A stretch of DNA of 37,959 nt, from assembly GCA_945873295.1 (NCBI GenBank), contig CAMCCS010000006.1, positions 1 to 37,959 of the forward strand, read 5' to 3'. The position numbers and the translations under genes were made by a program. Below the pieces are notes generated by a model, which was given only the letters and a program-made list of their open reading frames with translations, was not told where the DNA came from and made no database searches. Source of the stretch: an uncultured Clostridia bacterium. GTDB lineage: Bacteria; Bacillota; Clostridia; Oscillospirales; Oscillospiraceae. Shown piece after piece: positions 1 through 10,328 of the stretch; the stretch's first letter is position 1; each line of letters starts with the position of its first letter.

Positions 1-760
1 CAAGACGGGTCAGGAACATTTTCATCTGCTCCCGGGTGGTGTTCTGGGCCTCGTCAAGGATGATGAAGCTGTCGTCCAGGGTCCTGCCCCGCATATACGC
101 CAGAGGCGCCACTTCGATGGAACCCCGCTCCTGGTACTTCTGGAAGGTCTCCGCCCCAAGCATATCGTACAGGGCATCATACAGCGGACGAAGATAGGGG
201 TCCACCTTGTTCTGCAGGTCGCCGGGCAGGAAGCCCAGACGTTCCCCCGCCTCCACCGCGGGCCGGGTCAGGATGATCCGGTTCACCGTCCGCTCCCGGA
301 AAGCCGCCACCGCTGCCGCAACAGCCAGGTAAGTTTTTCCTGTGCCTGCGGGGCCAACGCCGATAGTAACGGTGTTCTTGAGGATCGCTTTCATATAGGT
401 CTGCTGGCCAACGGTCTTGGCTTTGATGGGCTTTCCCTTGGCAGTGATGCACACCACATCCTTGCCCCACTGGTTCACCAGCTGCTCGTTTCCCTCATTC
501 ACCAGGGTGATAAGATAGCGCACCCGCTGCTCGTCGATGGTCTCCCCCCGGGAGGCCAGGGACAGGAGGCTTTCCAGGGTTTTTGCCGCCTTATCCACCA
601 TCTCTTCATCCCCGGTAATTTTCAGGTCCGTCCCACGGTTGATGATGCGCACATTCAGCGTCTCCTCGATCCGCCGGGTATTTTCATCAAAGGAGCCGAA
701 GACCGAAATCAGGTCATCCACCCGCTCCACATTGATCATTCGTTCAATCTGATTGCCCAT
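1..760 (-). CDS. phoH: PhoH family ATPase (partial, C-terminus outside window)
   Basis: PhoH-family P-loop ATPase; the family is linked to RNA metabolism, but its exact role here is unknown. The 253 visible residues contain a Walker A GPAGTGKT (136-143) and a Walker B FIILDEAQN (232-240), with TRPAVEAGERLGFLPG between them, all hallmarks of the family. The N-terminal ~130 residues form the KH-like region typical of the long PhoH type. The start at 760 overlaps the yqfD stop by 17 bp, so the gene is the third cistron of yqfC-yqfD-phoH, a gene order conserved in spore-forming Firmicutes. The C-terminus runs off the window edge. Identity is certain; function is inferred from the family. Confidence 0.93.
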   Translation of the reverse strand, partial: MGNQIERMINVERVDDLISVFGSFDENTRRIEETLNVRIINRGTDLKITGDEEMVDKAAKTLESLLSLASRGETIDEQRVRYLITLVNEGNEQLVNQWGKDVVCITAKGKPIKAKTVGQQTYMKAILKNTVTIGVGPAGTGKTYLAVAAAVAAFRERTVNRIILTRPAVEAGERLGFLPGDLQNKVDPYLRPLYDALYDMLGAETFQKYQERGSIEVAPLAYMRGRTLDDSFIILDEAQNTTREQMKMFLTRL

Positions 761-1943
761 GGTTTTCTCCCATCTCCTCGGCACGCTCCCTGCCGATCAT
801 TTCCAGGCAGTCGAACTGCCCGGTCAAAACATATCCTCCCGCCTGGTGAAATACCGATTCCACAGCATACAGGATTCTCCCCGCAACCATCTGAGAAGTA
901 AGGTAGTTATCCGCAAAGGCTTTCAGCTCCGCCTGCGCAGCCGCTTCCTCCGATACCGTGGGTTCCGTATTCCAAAAGGTCAGTTTCTCCACCGCCAACG
1001 CCACAGGAAGCCGAAACCCTCCGGGCAAAACAAGCGGATATTCTGTTTCTATTCTACCACAACTACTATCCCAAATTCCACTCCCTTTCCATAAATTTAT
1101 GCGTTTTTTTCCGAGGATCAGGCTGTACTGAACGGCAGAACCGGTCTGTTCCGTCCTCTCACCCCATTCTGCCGGGGCAATCACTGTGATTTCCCTGCGG
1201 GTGCGGGCATAAACCTCTCCCTTGGCCCAGGCCGCGCGGATGGAGATGCCGCAGTCGGTATAGCCGGAAATCAGAACCTGCCCCTGCCGCACCGCCTGGC
1301 CGGGGGTGCATTTCGATGTTCCCTCCAGCACCGTGCAGGAGACGATGACACCATCCCTGACTGCCACAACGCTGCCTACCCGGTTTTCTTCCTCCCCTGC
1401 CTTTTCCTCCGGGGTACGCTCCCGGACGGAGATCACTGCTGTGCAGCCCCGGGTATTGACTCCGGCCCACTGCAGCTCCGGAATGGCGCCCAGCAGAGCG
1501 TTTTTGATCCGCTCGCTGCGGACCCCACGGCGGGATGCGCCGAAACGAATGCCCATCGTCTCCGCCGCTTCCAAAATCTGCCTATCTGGAAGTGTGCTGT
1601 TTCCCTCCACCCGGACAAAAAGTACCCGGGTTGGAAGAAACAGCGTCAGAAAAAGCAGCAGCCCCACACCCAGGGCCAGCACCGGTCTGGCAAAAAAGCG
1701 CTTCACAGTCCAATAGATTCCAAGGGTGCGCCTGACGGAAAGGCGGTCCCCTCTCTTTTCACACAGCTTTCTCAAGGCGGGAAGATCCCTGCGGAAGACA
1801 CGCAGACGCATGACCAGTGCTTCTTTGCGTGTAACAGAAAATACAGCAATATTTTTTTCTGCGGCGGCAGCCAGTGTGCCCTCCGGGTCAGCACTGGTCA
1901 GTTCCGCCTCCACCATTCCCGCCAGCGAATTCCACAGGTTCAT
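744..1943 (-). CDS. yqfD: Sporulation protein YqfD
   Basis: A 399-residue protein, matching the ~398-residue YqfD family needed for efficient sporulation (stage IV) in Bacillus. It has a cytoplasmic N-terminal region, one strong membrane segment at about 85-108 (FARPVLALGVGLLLFLTLFL) and a large extracytoplasmic domain beginning LFVRVEGN. The start ATG follows GGAGGGG by 7 nt and overlaps the yqfC stop in an ATGA arrangement, indicating translational coupling. The gene is followed directly by phoH. The family role is known only genetically; no enzymatic motif is visible. Confidence 0.92.
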   Translation of the reverse strand: MNLWNSLAGMVEAELTSADPEGTLAAAAEKNIAVFSVTRKEALVMRLRVFRRDLPALRKLCEKRGDRLSVRRTLGIYWTVKRFFARPVLALGVGLLLFLTLFLPTRVLFVRVEGNSTLPDRQILEAAETMGIRFGASRRGVRSERIKNALLGAIPELQWAGVNTRGCTAVISVRERTPEEKAGEEENRVGSVVAVRDGVIVSCTVLEGTSKCTPGQAVRQGQVLISGYTDCGISIRAAWAKGEVYARTRREITVIAPAEWGERTEQTGSAVQYSLILGKKRINLWKGSGIWDSSCGRIETEYPLVLPGGFRLPVALAVEKLTFWNTEPTVSEEAAAQAELKAFADNYLTSQMVAGRILYAVESVFHQAGGYVLTGQFDCLEMIGRERAEEMGENHGQSD

Positions 1944-2224
1944 GGTCTGCCCCTCCGAATTAAATTCACGCTGTCGATGCGTCCGGCAATCACCAGCCGC
2001 TCCTTTGTCATCTGCTTCAGTTCAAGCCCACAGCCAATGACGCAGACCGTTCCGTAATTCACCCGAACGCCGATCCGCTCGGCGCTGTATTGGGTCACGC
2101 CGCCATGGTTTTCGATAAGGACACGACGGTCCCCTGCCAGTTCCACAACCGTTTGCCCCGGCAGCGGCTCCCCCGGCAGATCAGCCCCCTCCGCCAGACG
2201 TTCCAGAAACCGAACACCTCTCAT
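1940..2224 (-). CDS. yqfC: Sporulation protein YqfC
   Basis: A small YqfC-family protein (94 residues). The start at 2224 (MRGVRFLERL) is chosen over an in-frame upstream ATG because AGGGGTGA lies 5 nt before it and the resulting length matches the ~93-residue family. The GQTVVELAGDRRVLIENHGGV core and the closing GRIDSVNLIRRG are typical. It is the first cistron of yqfC-yqfD-phoH and its stop overlaps the yqfD start by 4 bp. It is divergent from the YlbJ-like gene; the ~70 bp between them must carry both promoters, but I could not assign a sporulation sigma site with confidence. Confidence 0.88.
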   Translation of the reverse strand: MRGVRFLERLAEGADLPGEPLPGQTVVELAGDRRVLIENHGGVTQYSAERIGVRVNYGTVCVIGCGLELKQMTKERLVIAGRIDSVNLIRRGRP

Positions 2225-2297
2225 GGTCTCACCCCTTTTGGAAAGCATATGAATGAGAAGCGGACGAATTGCATAGATTCTTCCGAGGTGATTGTCT

Positions 2298-3281
2298 GTG
2301 CAGGCAAAGCGTTATGCCCTTGGGTTGGGGGCCGGGATCGGATTTCTGCTGCTGATCCTGGATGGGAGAACAGCCCTATCCGGTGCCGCCGCCGGAATTG
2401 AGCTGTGTATGAAATCCGTCATTCCCGCCCTGTTTCCCTTTTTTGTTCTCTCTGATGTGCTGGTATCCTCCTTGTGGGGAAGCAGATCCCCCTTTCTGCG
2501 GCCCATGGGACGCTTATTCGGTATGCCTGCGGGAGCAGAATCCATCCTGCTCAGCGCCTTTCTGGGCGGCTATCCCATGGGGGCAAAGGAAATATCCAGG
2601 GCATACGAAGGAGGACACTTAAAAAAAGAGGATGCCATCCGGCTGCTTTCTTTCTGCAATCAACCAGGCCCGGCATTCCTGTTCGGCATGGTTGGGCCCT
2701 GTCTGCCGGAAAGATGGATGGCCTGGGTCCTATGGGGAATCATCCTCGTCAGCGCCCTGTTTGTCTCCCTGCTGACAAGGCCGGGAACTGCCCAGGCTGA
2801 GCTTCCGGCCAGGAAGATCCTCACCCCCACTACCGCCATGGGAAGCGCTCTTCGAGTCATGGGGCCCGTCTGCGGGTGGGTTGTGGTCTTCCGGGTAGCT
2901 GCCGCGTTTCTGGACCGTTGGGTGCTGTGGTTACTGCCTACAGTCTGGAAAACAGCGGCACAGGGCGCGCTGGAGCTGAGCAATGGGTGCTGCATGCTTT
3001 TTCTGATTCCGGACGGGCGGATTCGGTTCATTATGGCTGCCGGAATGCTGTCCTTCGGCGGTTTATGCGTCACCATGCAGACAGTTTCCTTGCTGGGTAA
3101 GCTTCCGGTAAAAACCTATCTATGGGGAAAAGCGCTTCAGACCGTGTTTGCCCTGGCCCTTTCCTGCGCCGCCGTCTATGGACATGTATGGTACTGCATG
3201 GTCCCTGCCATTCTTGCCGTCATCCTTTTATTCCGAAAAAAGGCAGTAGCTTTTTCCAGGAAACCGTTGTATAATGGATAA
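2298..3281 (+). CDS. ylbJ: YlbJ-like sporulation integral membrane protein
   Basis: Polytopic membrane protein of the YlbJ / nucleoside-recognition (Gate) superfamily; YlbJ is a sigma-E-dependent sporulation protein in Bacillus. Diagnostic stretches are SVIPALFPFFVLSDVLVSS, the glycine-rich AFLGGYPMGAKEISRAYEGG and EDAIRLLSFCNQPGPAF, followed by several hydrophobic segments. At ~327 residues it is shorter than Bacillus YlbJ (~408). I chose GTG 2298 because GAGGTG sits 7 nt upstream; a TTG at 2292 would abut the ribosome binding site. Its position divergent from yqfC-yqfD supports a sporulation role. The transported substrate, if any, is unknown. Confidence 0.8.
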   Translation: MQAKRYALGLGAGIGFLLLILDGRTALSGAAAGIELCMKSVIPALFPFFVLSDVLVSSLWGSRSPFLRPMGRLFGMPAGAESILLSAFLGGYPMGAKEISRAYEGGHLKKEDAIRLLSFCNQPGPAFLFGMVGPCLPERWMAWVLWGIILVSALFVSLLTRPGTAQAELPARKILTPTTAMGSALRVMGPVCGWVVVFRVAAAFLDRWVLWLLPTVWKTAAQGALELSNGCCMLFLIPDGRIRFIMAAGMLSFGGLCVTMQTVSLLGKLPVKTYLWGKALQTVFALALSCAAVYGHVWYCMVPAILAVILLFRKKAVAFSRKPLYNG

Positions 3282-3330
3282 AAAGCAGTATTCGTTTTTA
3301 CATGATTCTCTTAACCTGGAGGTTTTCCCT

Positions 3331-3540
3331 ATGCTTTTCCGGAAAAAGATTGCCCGTTGCTGCGGCTACTGTGTCCACTGTACAACAATGGAAGAGGGGT
3401 TGGTCCTTTGCAGCAAGCGTGGGGTAAAACGCTCCGAAGACCGCTGCTTTCGTTTCCGGTACGATCCGTGCAAGCGGATCCCGCCAAAGCCGAAAGCCCT
3501 GGACTTTTCCAAATACGAATCAGAAGATTTTTCCTTGTAA
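3331..3540 (+). CDS. Small cysteine-rich protein, uncharacterised clostridial type
   Basis: A 69-residue basic protein starting at 3331, where GGAGG lies 8 nt upstream; an in-frame upstream ATG at 3274 overlaps the preceding gene and lacks a ribosome site. Seven cysteines (10, 11, 14, 17, 27, 39, 47) form CCGYCVHC, then LCSKRGV, then DRCFRFRYDPCKRIPP. This C-x2-C-x2-C plus three-Cys arrangement suggests a metal or Fe-S site, but no known enzyme motif is present. From memory, the closing F-x-YDP-x-KR-x-PP pattern recurs in small clostridial proteins of unknown function; I could not verify this. It ends at a strong terminator shared with convergent ligA. Confidence 0.75.
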   Translation: MLFRKKIARCCGYCVHCTTMEEGLVLCSKRGVKRSEDRCFRFRYDPCKRIPPKPKALDFSKYESEDFSL

Positions 3541-3544
3541 AAGC

Positions 3545-3576
3545 ACATCCACCGGCTGCAAAAAGCCGGTGGATGT
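3545..3576. terminator. Bidirectional terminator between the Cys-rich gene and ligA
   Basis: A perfect 13-bp stem (ACATCCACCGGCT / AGCCGGTGGATGT) with a 6-nt loop fills the gap between two convergent genes. The plus strand continues TAATTTTATT and the minus strand GCTTTTAC, so it can serve both directions. Confidence 0.88.
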
Positions 3577-3580
3577 AATT

Positions 3581-6176
<2,596 letters not shown>

Positions 6177-6178
6177 GA

Positions 6179-6215
6179 CCATCCCTCCCGGGAAAGGCTA
6201 TGCCAGGAGGGATGG
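6179..6215 (-). promoter_or_regulatory. Hairpin sequestering the yunB Shine-Dalgarno
   Basis: On the minus strand CCATCCCTCC (6215-6206) pairs perfectly over 10 bp with GGAGGGATGG (6188-6179), which contains the yunB ribosome site. The stem ends 2 nt before the ATG and begins about 15 nt after the pcrA stop codon, so a ribosome terminating on pcrA could disrupt it. There is no U-tract, which argues against a terminator. Function is inferred. Confidence 0.6.
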
Positions 6216-6230
6216 GATTATGCATATTAC

Positions 6231-8621
6231 CTATGACAGCTTTTTCAGGTACGGGGCAGCTGTCTTCGCCATCAGCTTCTTGGTACCAATATCGTCAAAG
6301 GCAATTTCCAGAAGGGCATCCCCGCCCATTTTCAAAACGGTCAGCACCATCCCCCGCCCAAACGCGGCGTGACTAACCATATCACCGGGGTTCAGATCCG
6401 GCACTGTTCCGGCTTTCGCAGGGGAAAAGCTGCTGAGATTGGATGTGTGGTGCTGTACCGGGCGGCTGTGCGTTTGGGCGTATCCCTCCGGGCGGCGCTC
6501 GGTGCGGCTCTGGAATCCGCCCCGGTGGGTGATCAGTTCCTCCGGAAGCTCCTTCAGAAAACGGGAGGGCAGGCTGGCTGATGTTCTGCCGTAGATCATC
6601 CGCTGCCTTGCGTAGCTGACGGTCAGCTCCTTTTTTGCCCGGGTGATGGCCACATAGCAAAGCCGCCGCTCTTCTTCCATTTCTTCCGGGTCCCCGATGG
6701 CCCGGGTCCCAGGGAACAGGCCGTCCTCCATACCCACCAGGAACACATTGGGGAATTCCAAACCCTTGGCCGAATGCATGGTCATCATGACCACAGCGTC
6801 GTCCCCCTCGTGGTACTCTTCAATATCCGTATACAGGGCCACTTCCTCCAGGAAGCCTGCCAGCGTGGGGGTCTCCGCGTTTTCCATATAGGTCTGGATG
6901 CTGGATTTCAGCTCTCGGATATTTTCCAGCCGGGTCTTATTTTCTTCCGTCGGCTTGGCAATGAGCATATCCGCGTAGCCGGAACGGGCAACAAGCTCGT
7001 CGTAAAAATCCGGCAGGGGGATTCCGTTTTCCAGGAGGGCCTGCATACCGGCTATCAGTCCGGTAAACTGCCGCAGCTTGGGCGCCGGCTTTTCCAGTGC
7101 CGCGTAGGAGCCGGGATCCTCGATCACAGCGTACAGGGGCTTTTCCTCCGCCTCCGCCAGACGCTCCGCAACTTCGATGGTCTTGGCCCCAAGGCCCCGG
7201 GGAGGATTGTTGATGATGCGCTTCAGACGCAGATTGTCGGCAGGGTTATTGATCACGCACAGGTAGGACAGCATATCCTTGATCTCCGCCCGGTCAAAGA
7301 AGCGGGTGCCGCCGATGACCCGGTACGGAATCCCGTTGCGCTTCATGGCATATTCCAAAGCGTTGGACTGTGCATTGGTCCGATAGAGGATTGCGTAATC
7401 CTTCAGGTTCTTTCCCCGGGAGCGGGAGAGGATCTGTCCCGCCACAAAATTGCCCTCCGCCCCCTCATCCGCCGCCTCATACACGGTAATGGGATCACCG
7501 GCAGCGTTTTCCGTCCACAGCTTCTTCCCTTTCCGCCCCACATTGTGGGAGATCACCGCGTTTGCCGCTCTCAGAATGGACTGGGTGGAGCGGTAGTTCT
7601 GCTCCAGCCGGATGGTGCGGCAGCCGGGATACTGCTCTTCAAAGTTCAGAATATTGTCGATGGTGGCACCCCGGAAACGGTAAATGCTCTGATCGTCATC
7701 GCCCACCACACACAGGTTGTGATGCTCTCCTGCAAGCAGGGAGGCAAGCAGATACTGCATATGGTTGGTATCCTGGTACTCGTCCACCAAAATGTACTTG
7801 AATTTGTGCTGGTAATAGCTTCGAACCTCCGGGTATTGCTGCAGGAGCTGAACCGTCACATAGATGATGTCGTCAAAATCCAGGGCGTTATTGTCTTTCA
7901 GACGCTGCTGGTATTTTTCATAGGCTTTGGCAATTTGGATGGCTTTCAGGTCATTTTTTTCCTCCGCCCGGCCCAGCATCTGCTCCGGAGCAATCATCCG
8001 GTCCTTCTGTCGGCTGATGGCACCCAGGACATACCGGGCGGGGAATGTCTTATCATCCAGTCCCAAATCTGAGATGATTTCTTTCATGATCCGCTCGGAA
8101 TCCGAGGTGTCGTAGATCGTAAAGCTGCGGGTATACCCCATCCGGTCAATTTCCCGGCGGAGAATCCGGCAGCAAGCGGAGTGGAAGGTCATGGCCCAAA
8201 TGTCCTCCGCCTGGGGCCCAAGGAGGGCGGAGAGCCGCTCCTTCATTTCATTTGCCGCCTTGTTGGTAAAGGTAATGGCAATCACGCTCCAGGGAGCCGC
8301 CGGATCCAGGGCACACAGCCGGTCCGCACGGAGCCTGTCTTCTTCCGAAAGCGGCTGGCAGAGGGTTTCCAGAAACGAAACATCCTCTTCCGTCACGGTG
8401 TCGGGAAGAAAATCACTGTCGCTGGCACAGCCAAAACGCAGGAGATTCGCAATCCGGTTAATTAAAACCGTGGTTTTTCCGCTTCCGGCTCCCGCCAGCA
8501 GCAGCAGCGGCCCCTGGGTAGTCAGAACCGCCTGGCACTGCATATCGTTGAGCTGCGCAAACTGGGAAGCAATATACTGCCGCCGGGCGGCAAGAAAACG
8601 GGATTGAAACATTTCAGTCAT
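6231..8621 (-). CDS. pcrA: ATP-dependent DNA helicase PcrA/UvrD
   Basis: Superfamily-1 3'-to-5' helicase for repair and replication. Motifs run in order: Q-motif region LNDMQCQAV, motif I LAGAGSGKT (42-50), Ia ITFTNKAANEM, II ILVDEYQDTN, III VVGDDDQSIYRFRGA, IV LEQNYRSTQSIL, V MTMHSAKGLEFPNVFLVGMEDG, VI LCYVAITRAKKEL. The C-terminus has the basic linker and Tudor-like end seen in PcrA (NPGDMVSHAAFGRGMVLTV). Unusually, about 45 extra residues (roughly 63-108, acidic) lie between motif I and motif Ia. AGGTG lies 5 nt before the ATG and a promoter lies at 8653-8681. It leads pcrA-yunB-ligA. Confidence 0.96.
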   Translation of the reverse strand: MTEMFQSRFLAARRQYIASQFAQLNDMQCQAVLTTQGPLLLLAGAGSGKTTVLINRIANLLRFGCASDSDFLPDTVTEEDVSFLETLCQPLSEEDRLRADRLCALDPAAPWSVIAITFTNKAANEMKERLSALLGPQAEDIWAMTFHSACCRILRREIDRMGYTRSFTIYDTSDSERIMKEIISDLGLDDKTFPARYVLGAISRQKDRMIAPEQMLGRAEEKNDLKAIQIAKAYEKYQQRLKDNNALDFDDIIYVTVQLLQQYPEVRSYYQHKFKYILVDEYQDTNHMQYLLASLLAGEHHNLCVVGDDDQSIYRFRGATIDNILNFEEQYPGCRTIRLEQNYRSTQSILRAANAVISHNVGRKGKKLWTENAAGDPITVYEAADEGAEGNFVAGQILSRSRGKNLKDYAILYRTNAQSNALEYAMKRNGIPYRVIGGTRFFDRAEIKDMLSYLCVINNPADNLRLKRIINNPPRGLGAKTIEVAERLAEAEEKPLYAVIEDPGSYAALEKPAPKLRQFTGLIAGMQALLENGIPLPDFYDELVARSGYADMLIAKPTEENKTRLENIRELKSSIQTYMENAETPTLAGFLEEVALYTDIEEYHEGDDAVVMMTMHSAKGLEFPNVFLVGMEDGLFPGTRAIGDPEEMEEERRLCYVAITRAKKELTVSYARQRMIYGRTSASLPSRFLKELPEELITHRGGFQSRTERRPEGYAQTHSRPVQHHTSNLSSFSPAKAGTVPDLNPGDMVSHAAFGRGMVLTVLKMGGDALLEIAFDDIGTKKLMAKTAAPYLKKLS

Positions 8622-8652
8622 GACGCACCTGTATCTTTTTTAGGATGCGTCT

Positions 8653-8681
8653 ATTTTACTCCAAAACGCCGGAAAGGTAAA
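8653..8681 (-). promoter_or_regulatory. Promoter of pcrA
   Basis: Minus-strand TTTACC (8681-8676), a 17-bp spacer and TAAAAT (8658-8653), about 30 bp upstream of the pcrA start. Vegetative sigma-A type; the -35 is a moderate match. Confidence 0.5.
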
Positions 8682-8712
8682 GAAGTTTTTTCAGCATACA
8701 CCCTGCGGCGTG

Positions 8713-9420
8713 CTATCCGCCCATGATTTCCCGCAGCATTTCCAGAGCCTTTTTTTCGATCCGGGAAACCTGGACCTGACTGACGGAAAGGACCTTTGCC
8801 GCCCGCTGCTGGGTCAGGCCGTGGTAATAACGCAGCTGAATCACCTGCCGCTCCCGCTCCGGAAGGGCCTCCACCGCCTGACGGAGGGCGATTTTCTCCA
8901 CCATCCGTTCCTCCGACTCCGTATCGGTCAGAACGTTTTCCAGGGTAAAGCCCTCCTCCCCGGTCTCCCGCTGGATGGATTCCGTGGCGGCGGTGGCTGT
9001 CTCCGCCATGGCAATTTCCTCCGGCGTGTACCCTGTGCAGCTGGAAATTTCCTGAATCGTCGGTTCCCTGCCCAGTTCCAAGGTCAGTTTTGCCCGGGCA
9101 GCCTTGATGGCCGCGGCTTGCTCTTTGATCCCCCGGGAGACCTTAATGGCGCCGTCATCCCGGAGGAAGCGGCGGATCTCTCCGGCAATCTTCGGAACGG
9201 CATAGGTGGAAAACTGGGTGCCGAATTCCAGATCAAATCCCTCCACCGCTTTGAGAAACCCCAGGCACCCCAGCTGGTACAGGTCCTCCGTCTCCGTTCC
9301 CCTGCCCACAAACCGTCGGGCAACGGACCAGATGAGGCCTGCATTCTCCTGAACCAGGGCTTCCGACGCTTCCCGGTCTCCTGCCTTGGCTCTGGCAATC
9401 AGTTCTTCCTGCCTGCTCAT
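8713..9420 (-). CDS. sigF: Forespore sigma factor SigF (SpoIIAC)
   Basis: First forespore-specific RNA polymerase sigma factor. The 235 residues contain region 2 (about 30-95: LYQLGCLGFLKAVEGFDLEFGTQFSTYAVPKIAGEIRRFLRDD), region 3 (REPTIQEISSCTGYTPEEI) and region 4 with a helix-turn-helix (LPERERQVIQLRYYHGLTQQRAAKVLSVSQVQVSRIEKKAL). It is the third cistron of the spoIIA operon, overlapping spoIIAB by 4 bp (ATGA); this coupling fits the known need for balanced SigF and anti-sigma factor. No spoVA genes follow; pcrA comes next with its own promoter. Confidence 0.95.
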   Translation of the reverse strand: MSRQEELIARAKAGDREASEALVQENAGLIWSVARRFVGRGTETEDLYQLGCLGFLKAVEGFDLEFGTQFSTYAVPKIAGEIRRFLRDDGAIKVSRGIKEQAAAIKAARAKLTLELGREPTIQEISSCTGYTPEEIAMAETATAATESIQRETGEEGFTLENVLTDTESEERMVEKIALRQAVEALPERERQVIQLRYYHGLTQQRAAKVLSVSQVQVSRIEKKALEMLREIMGG

Positions 9421-9848
9421 TGCTTTCGCTGGAGCTTCCGGCGCATATGTACTGAGGTACCCTTTCCCGGGGCGGAGGATATTTCCAGGTCCGTCATGAA
9501 GCTTTCCATGATGGTAAAGCCCATGCCACTGCGCTCACTCCCCCCGGTGGTATAGGCGGGCCGTCTTGCCTGCTCCACATCCGGAATCCCCACCCCCTTG
9601 TCCTTTATGACAATATCCAGGGTATTGTCTTTCAGGATCCGGCACCGCAGGGTAATGATCCCCAGTCCTTCGGGGTAGGCATGGACGATGCAGTTGGTCA
9701 CCGCTTCGGAAACGGCGGTTCGGATGTCCCCCAGTTCTTCCAGAGTCGGGTCCATCTGGGCTGCAAAGCAGGCAACCGCGCTGCGGGCAAAGGCTTCGTT
9801 GGCGGATCGGCTGGGGAACTCCAGGATCATATAGTTTTGGAATTTCAT
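9417..9848 (-). CDS. spoIIAB: Anti-sigma F factor and kinase SpoIIAB
   Basis: GHKL-type serine kinase that binds and inhibits SigF and phosphorylates SpoIIAA. The 143-residue protein shows the N-box (EAVTNCIVHAYPEG, N52), the G1 box DKGVGIPD (83-90) and the G2 box SGMGFTIME (107-115), as expected for this ATP-binding fold. It overlaps both partner genes by 4 bp. Length and motifs match the family fully. Confidence 0.95.
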   Translation of the reverse strand: MKFQNYMILEFPSRSANEAFARSAVACFAAQMDPTLEELGDIRTAVSEAVTNCIVHAYPEGLGIITLRCRILKDNTLDIVIKDKGVGIPDVEQARRPAYTTGGSERSGMGFTIMESFMTDLEISSAPGKGTSVHMRRKLQRKQ

Positions 9849-10162
9849 AACACGGCCTCCTTCATTTCAACCAGCTTATCAATTCCCGATGCCCGGAACA
9901 CCTTCATGGGCTGGGGTGAAATACCTGTGAGTAAGAGTTTTCCCTCGATCTGGGCCATGTTCCGCAAAGCGTTAATGACCACCGCAATGCCGGAAGAATC
10001 CACAAAGGTCACATCCCGGAAATCCAGAATGCAAACGTCCGGCATATACGCCTCGATCTTGGATGCGATGACTTGAATATAGGCTTTGGCACAATGGTGG
10101 TCGATCTCTCCCGTCAGGGCGATGGTCAGCCGCCCATCCTCCAGGAAGCTGGTAAAATGCAT
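9845..10162 (-). CDS. spoIIAA: Anti-anti-sigma factor SpoIIAA
   Basis: STAS-domain antagonist of SpoIIAB; when unphosphorylated it frees SigF after asymmetric division. The 105-residue protein carries the phospho-acceptor motif VDSSGIAVV with the regulated serine at about residue 57, preceded by the typical CILDFRDVTF strand. AAGGAGG lies 7 nt before the ATG. It opens the spoIIA operon. The ~100 bp between the valS terminator and this gene must hold the operon promoter (SigH-type in Bacillus), but I could not identify a convincing SigH or Spo0A site there. Confidence 0.95.
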   Translation of the reverse strand: MHFTSFLEDGRLTIALTGEIDHHCAKAYIQVIASKIEAYMPDVCILDFRDVTFVDSSGIAVVINALRNMAQIEGKLLLTGISPQPMKVFRASGIDKLVEMKEAVL

Positions 10163-10263
10163 GGTAATTCCTCCTTCGTATCTTCCCCGGAAGTTTTCTT
10201 TTTCCGGTTTCTTATCAGTATAGTCGCCGGGATGTGAAATAGCAGTCGGAATCGGGAAAGCGA

Positions 10264-10306
10264 AAAAAATAGCGCGGAGCGCAAACCAGCAGGTTTACGC
10301 TCCGCG
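10264..10306 (-). terminator. valS terminator
   Basis: Minus-strand 9-bp GC-rich stem (CGCGGAGCG / CGCTCCGCG) extended by a partial AAACC/GGTTT pairing, followed by CTATTTTTTTC. It lies just past the valS stop and insulates the spoIIA operon. Confidence 0.85.
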
Positions 10307-10328
10307 TTTCTAATTTACTTTCTTGTCA

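Noticed and set aside
10163-10263. A SigH promoter or Spo0A box ahead of spoIIAA
   Set aside because: Expected from Bacillus, but no sequence here matches the consensus well enough to report.
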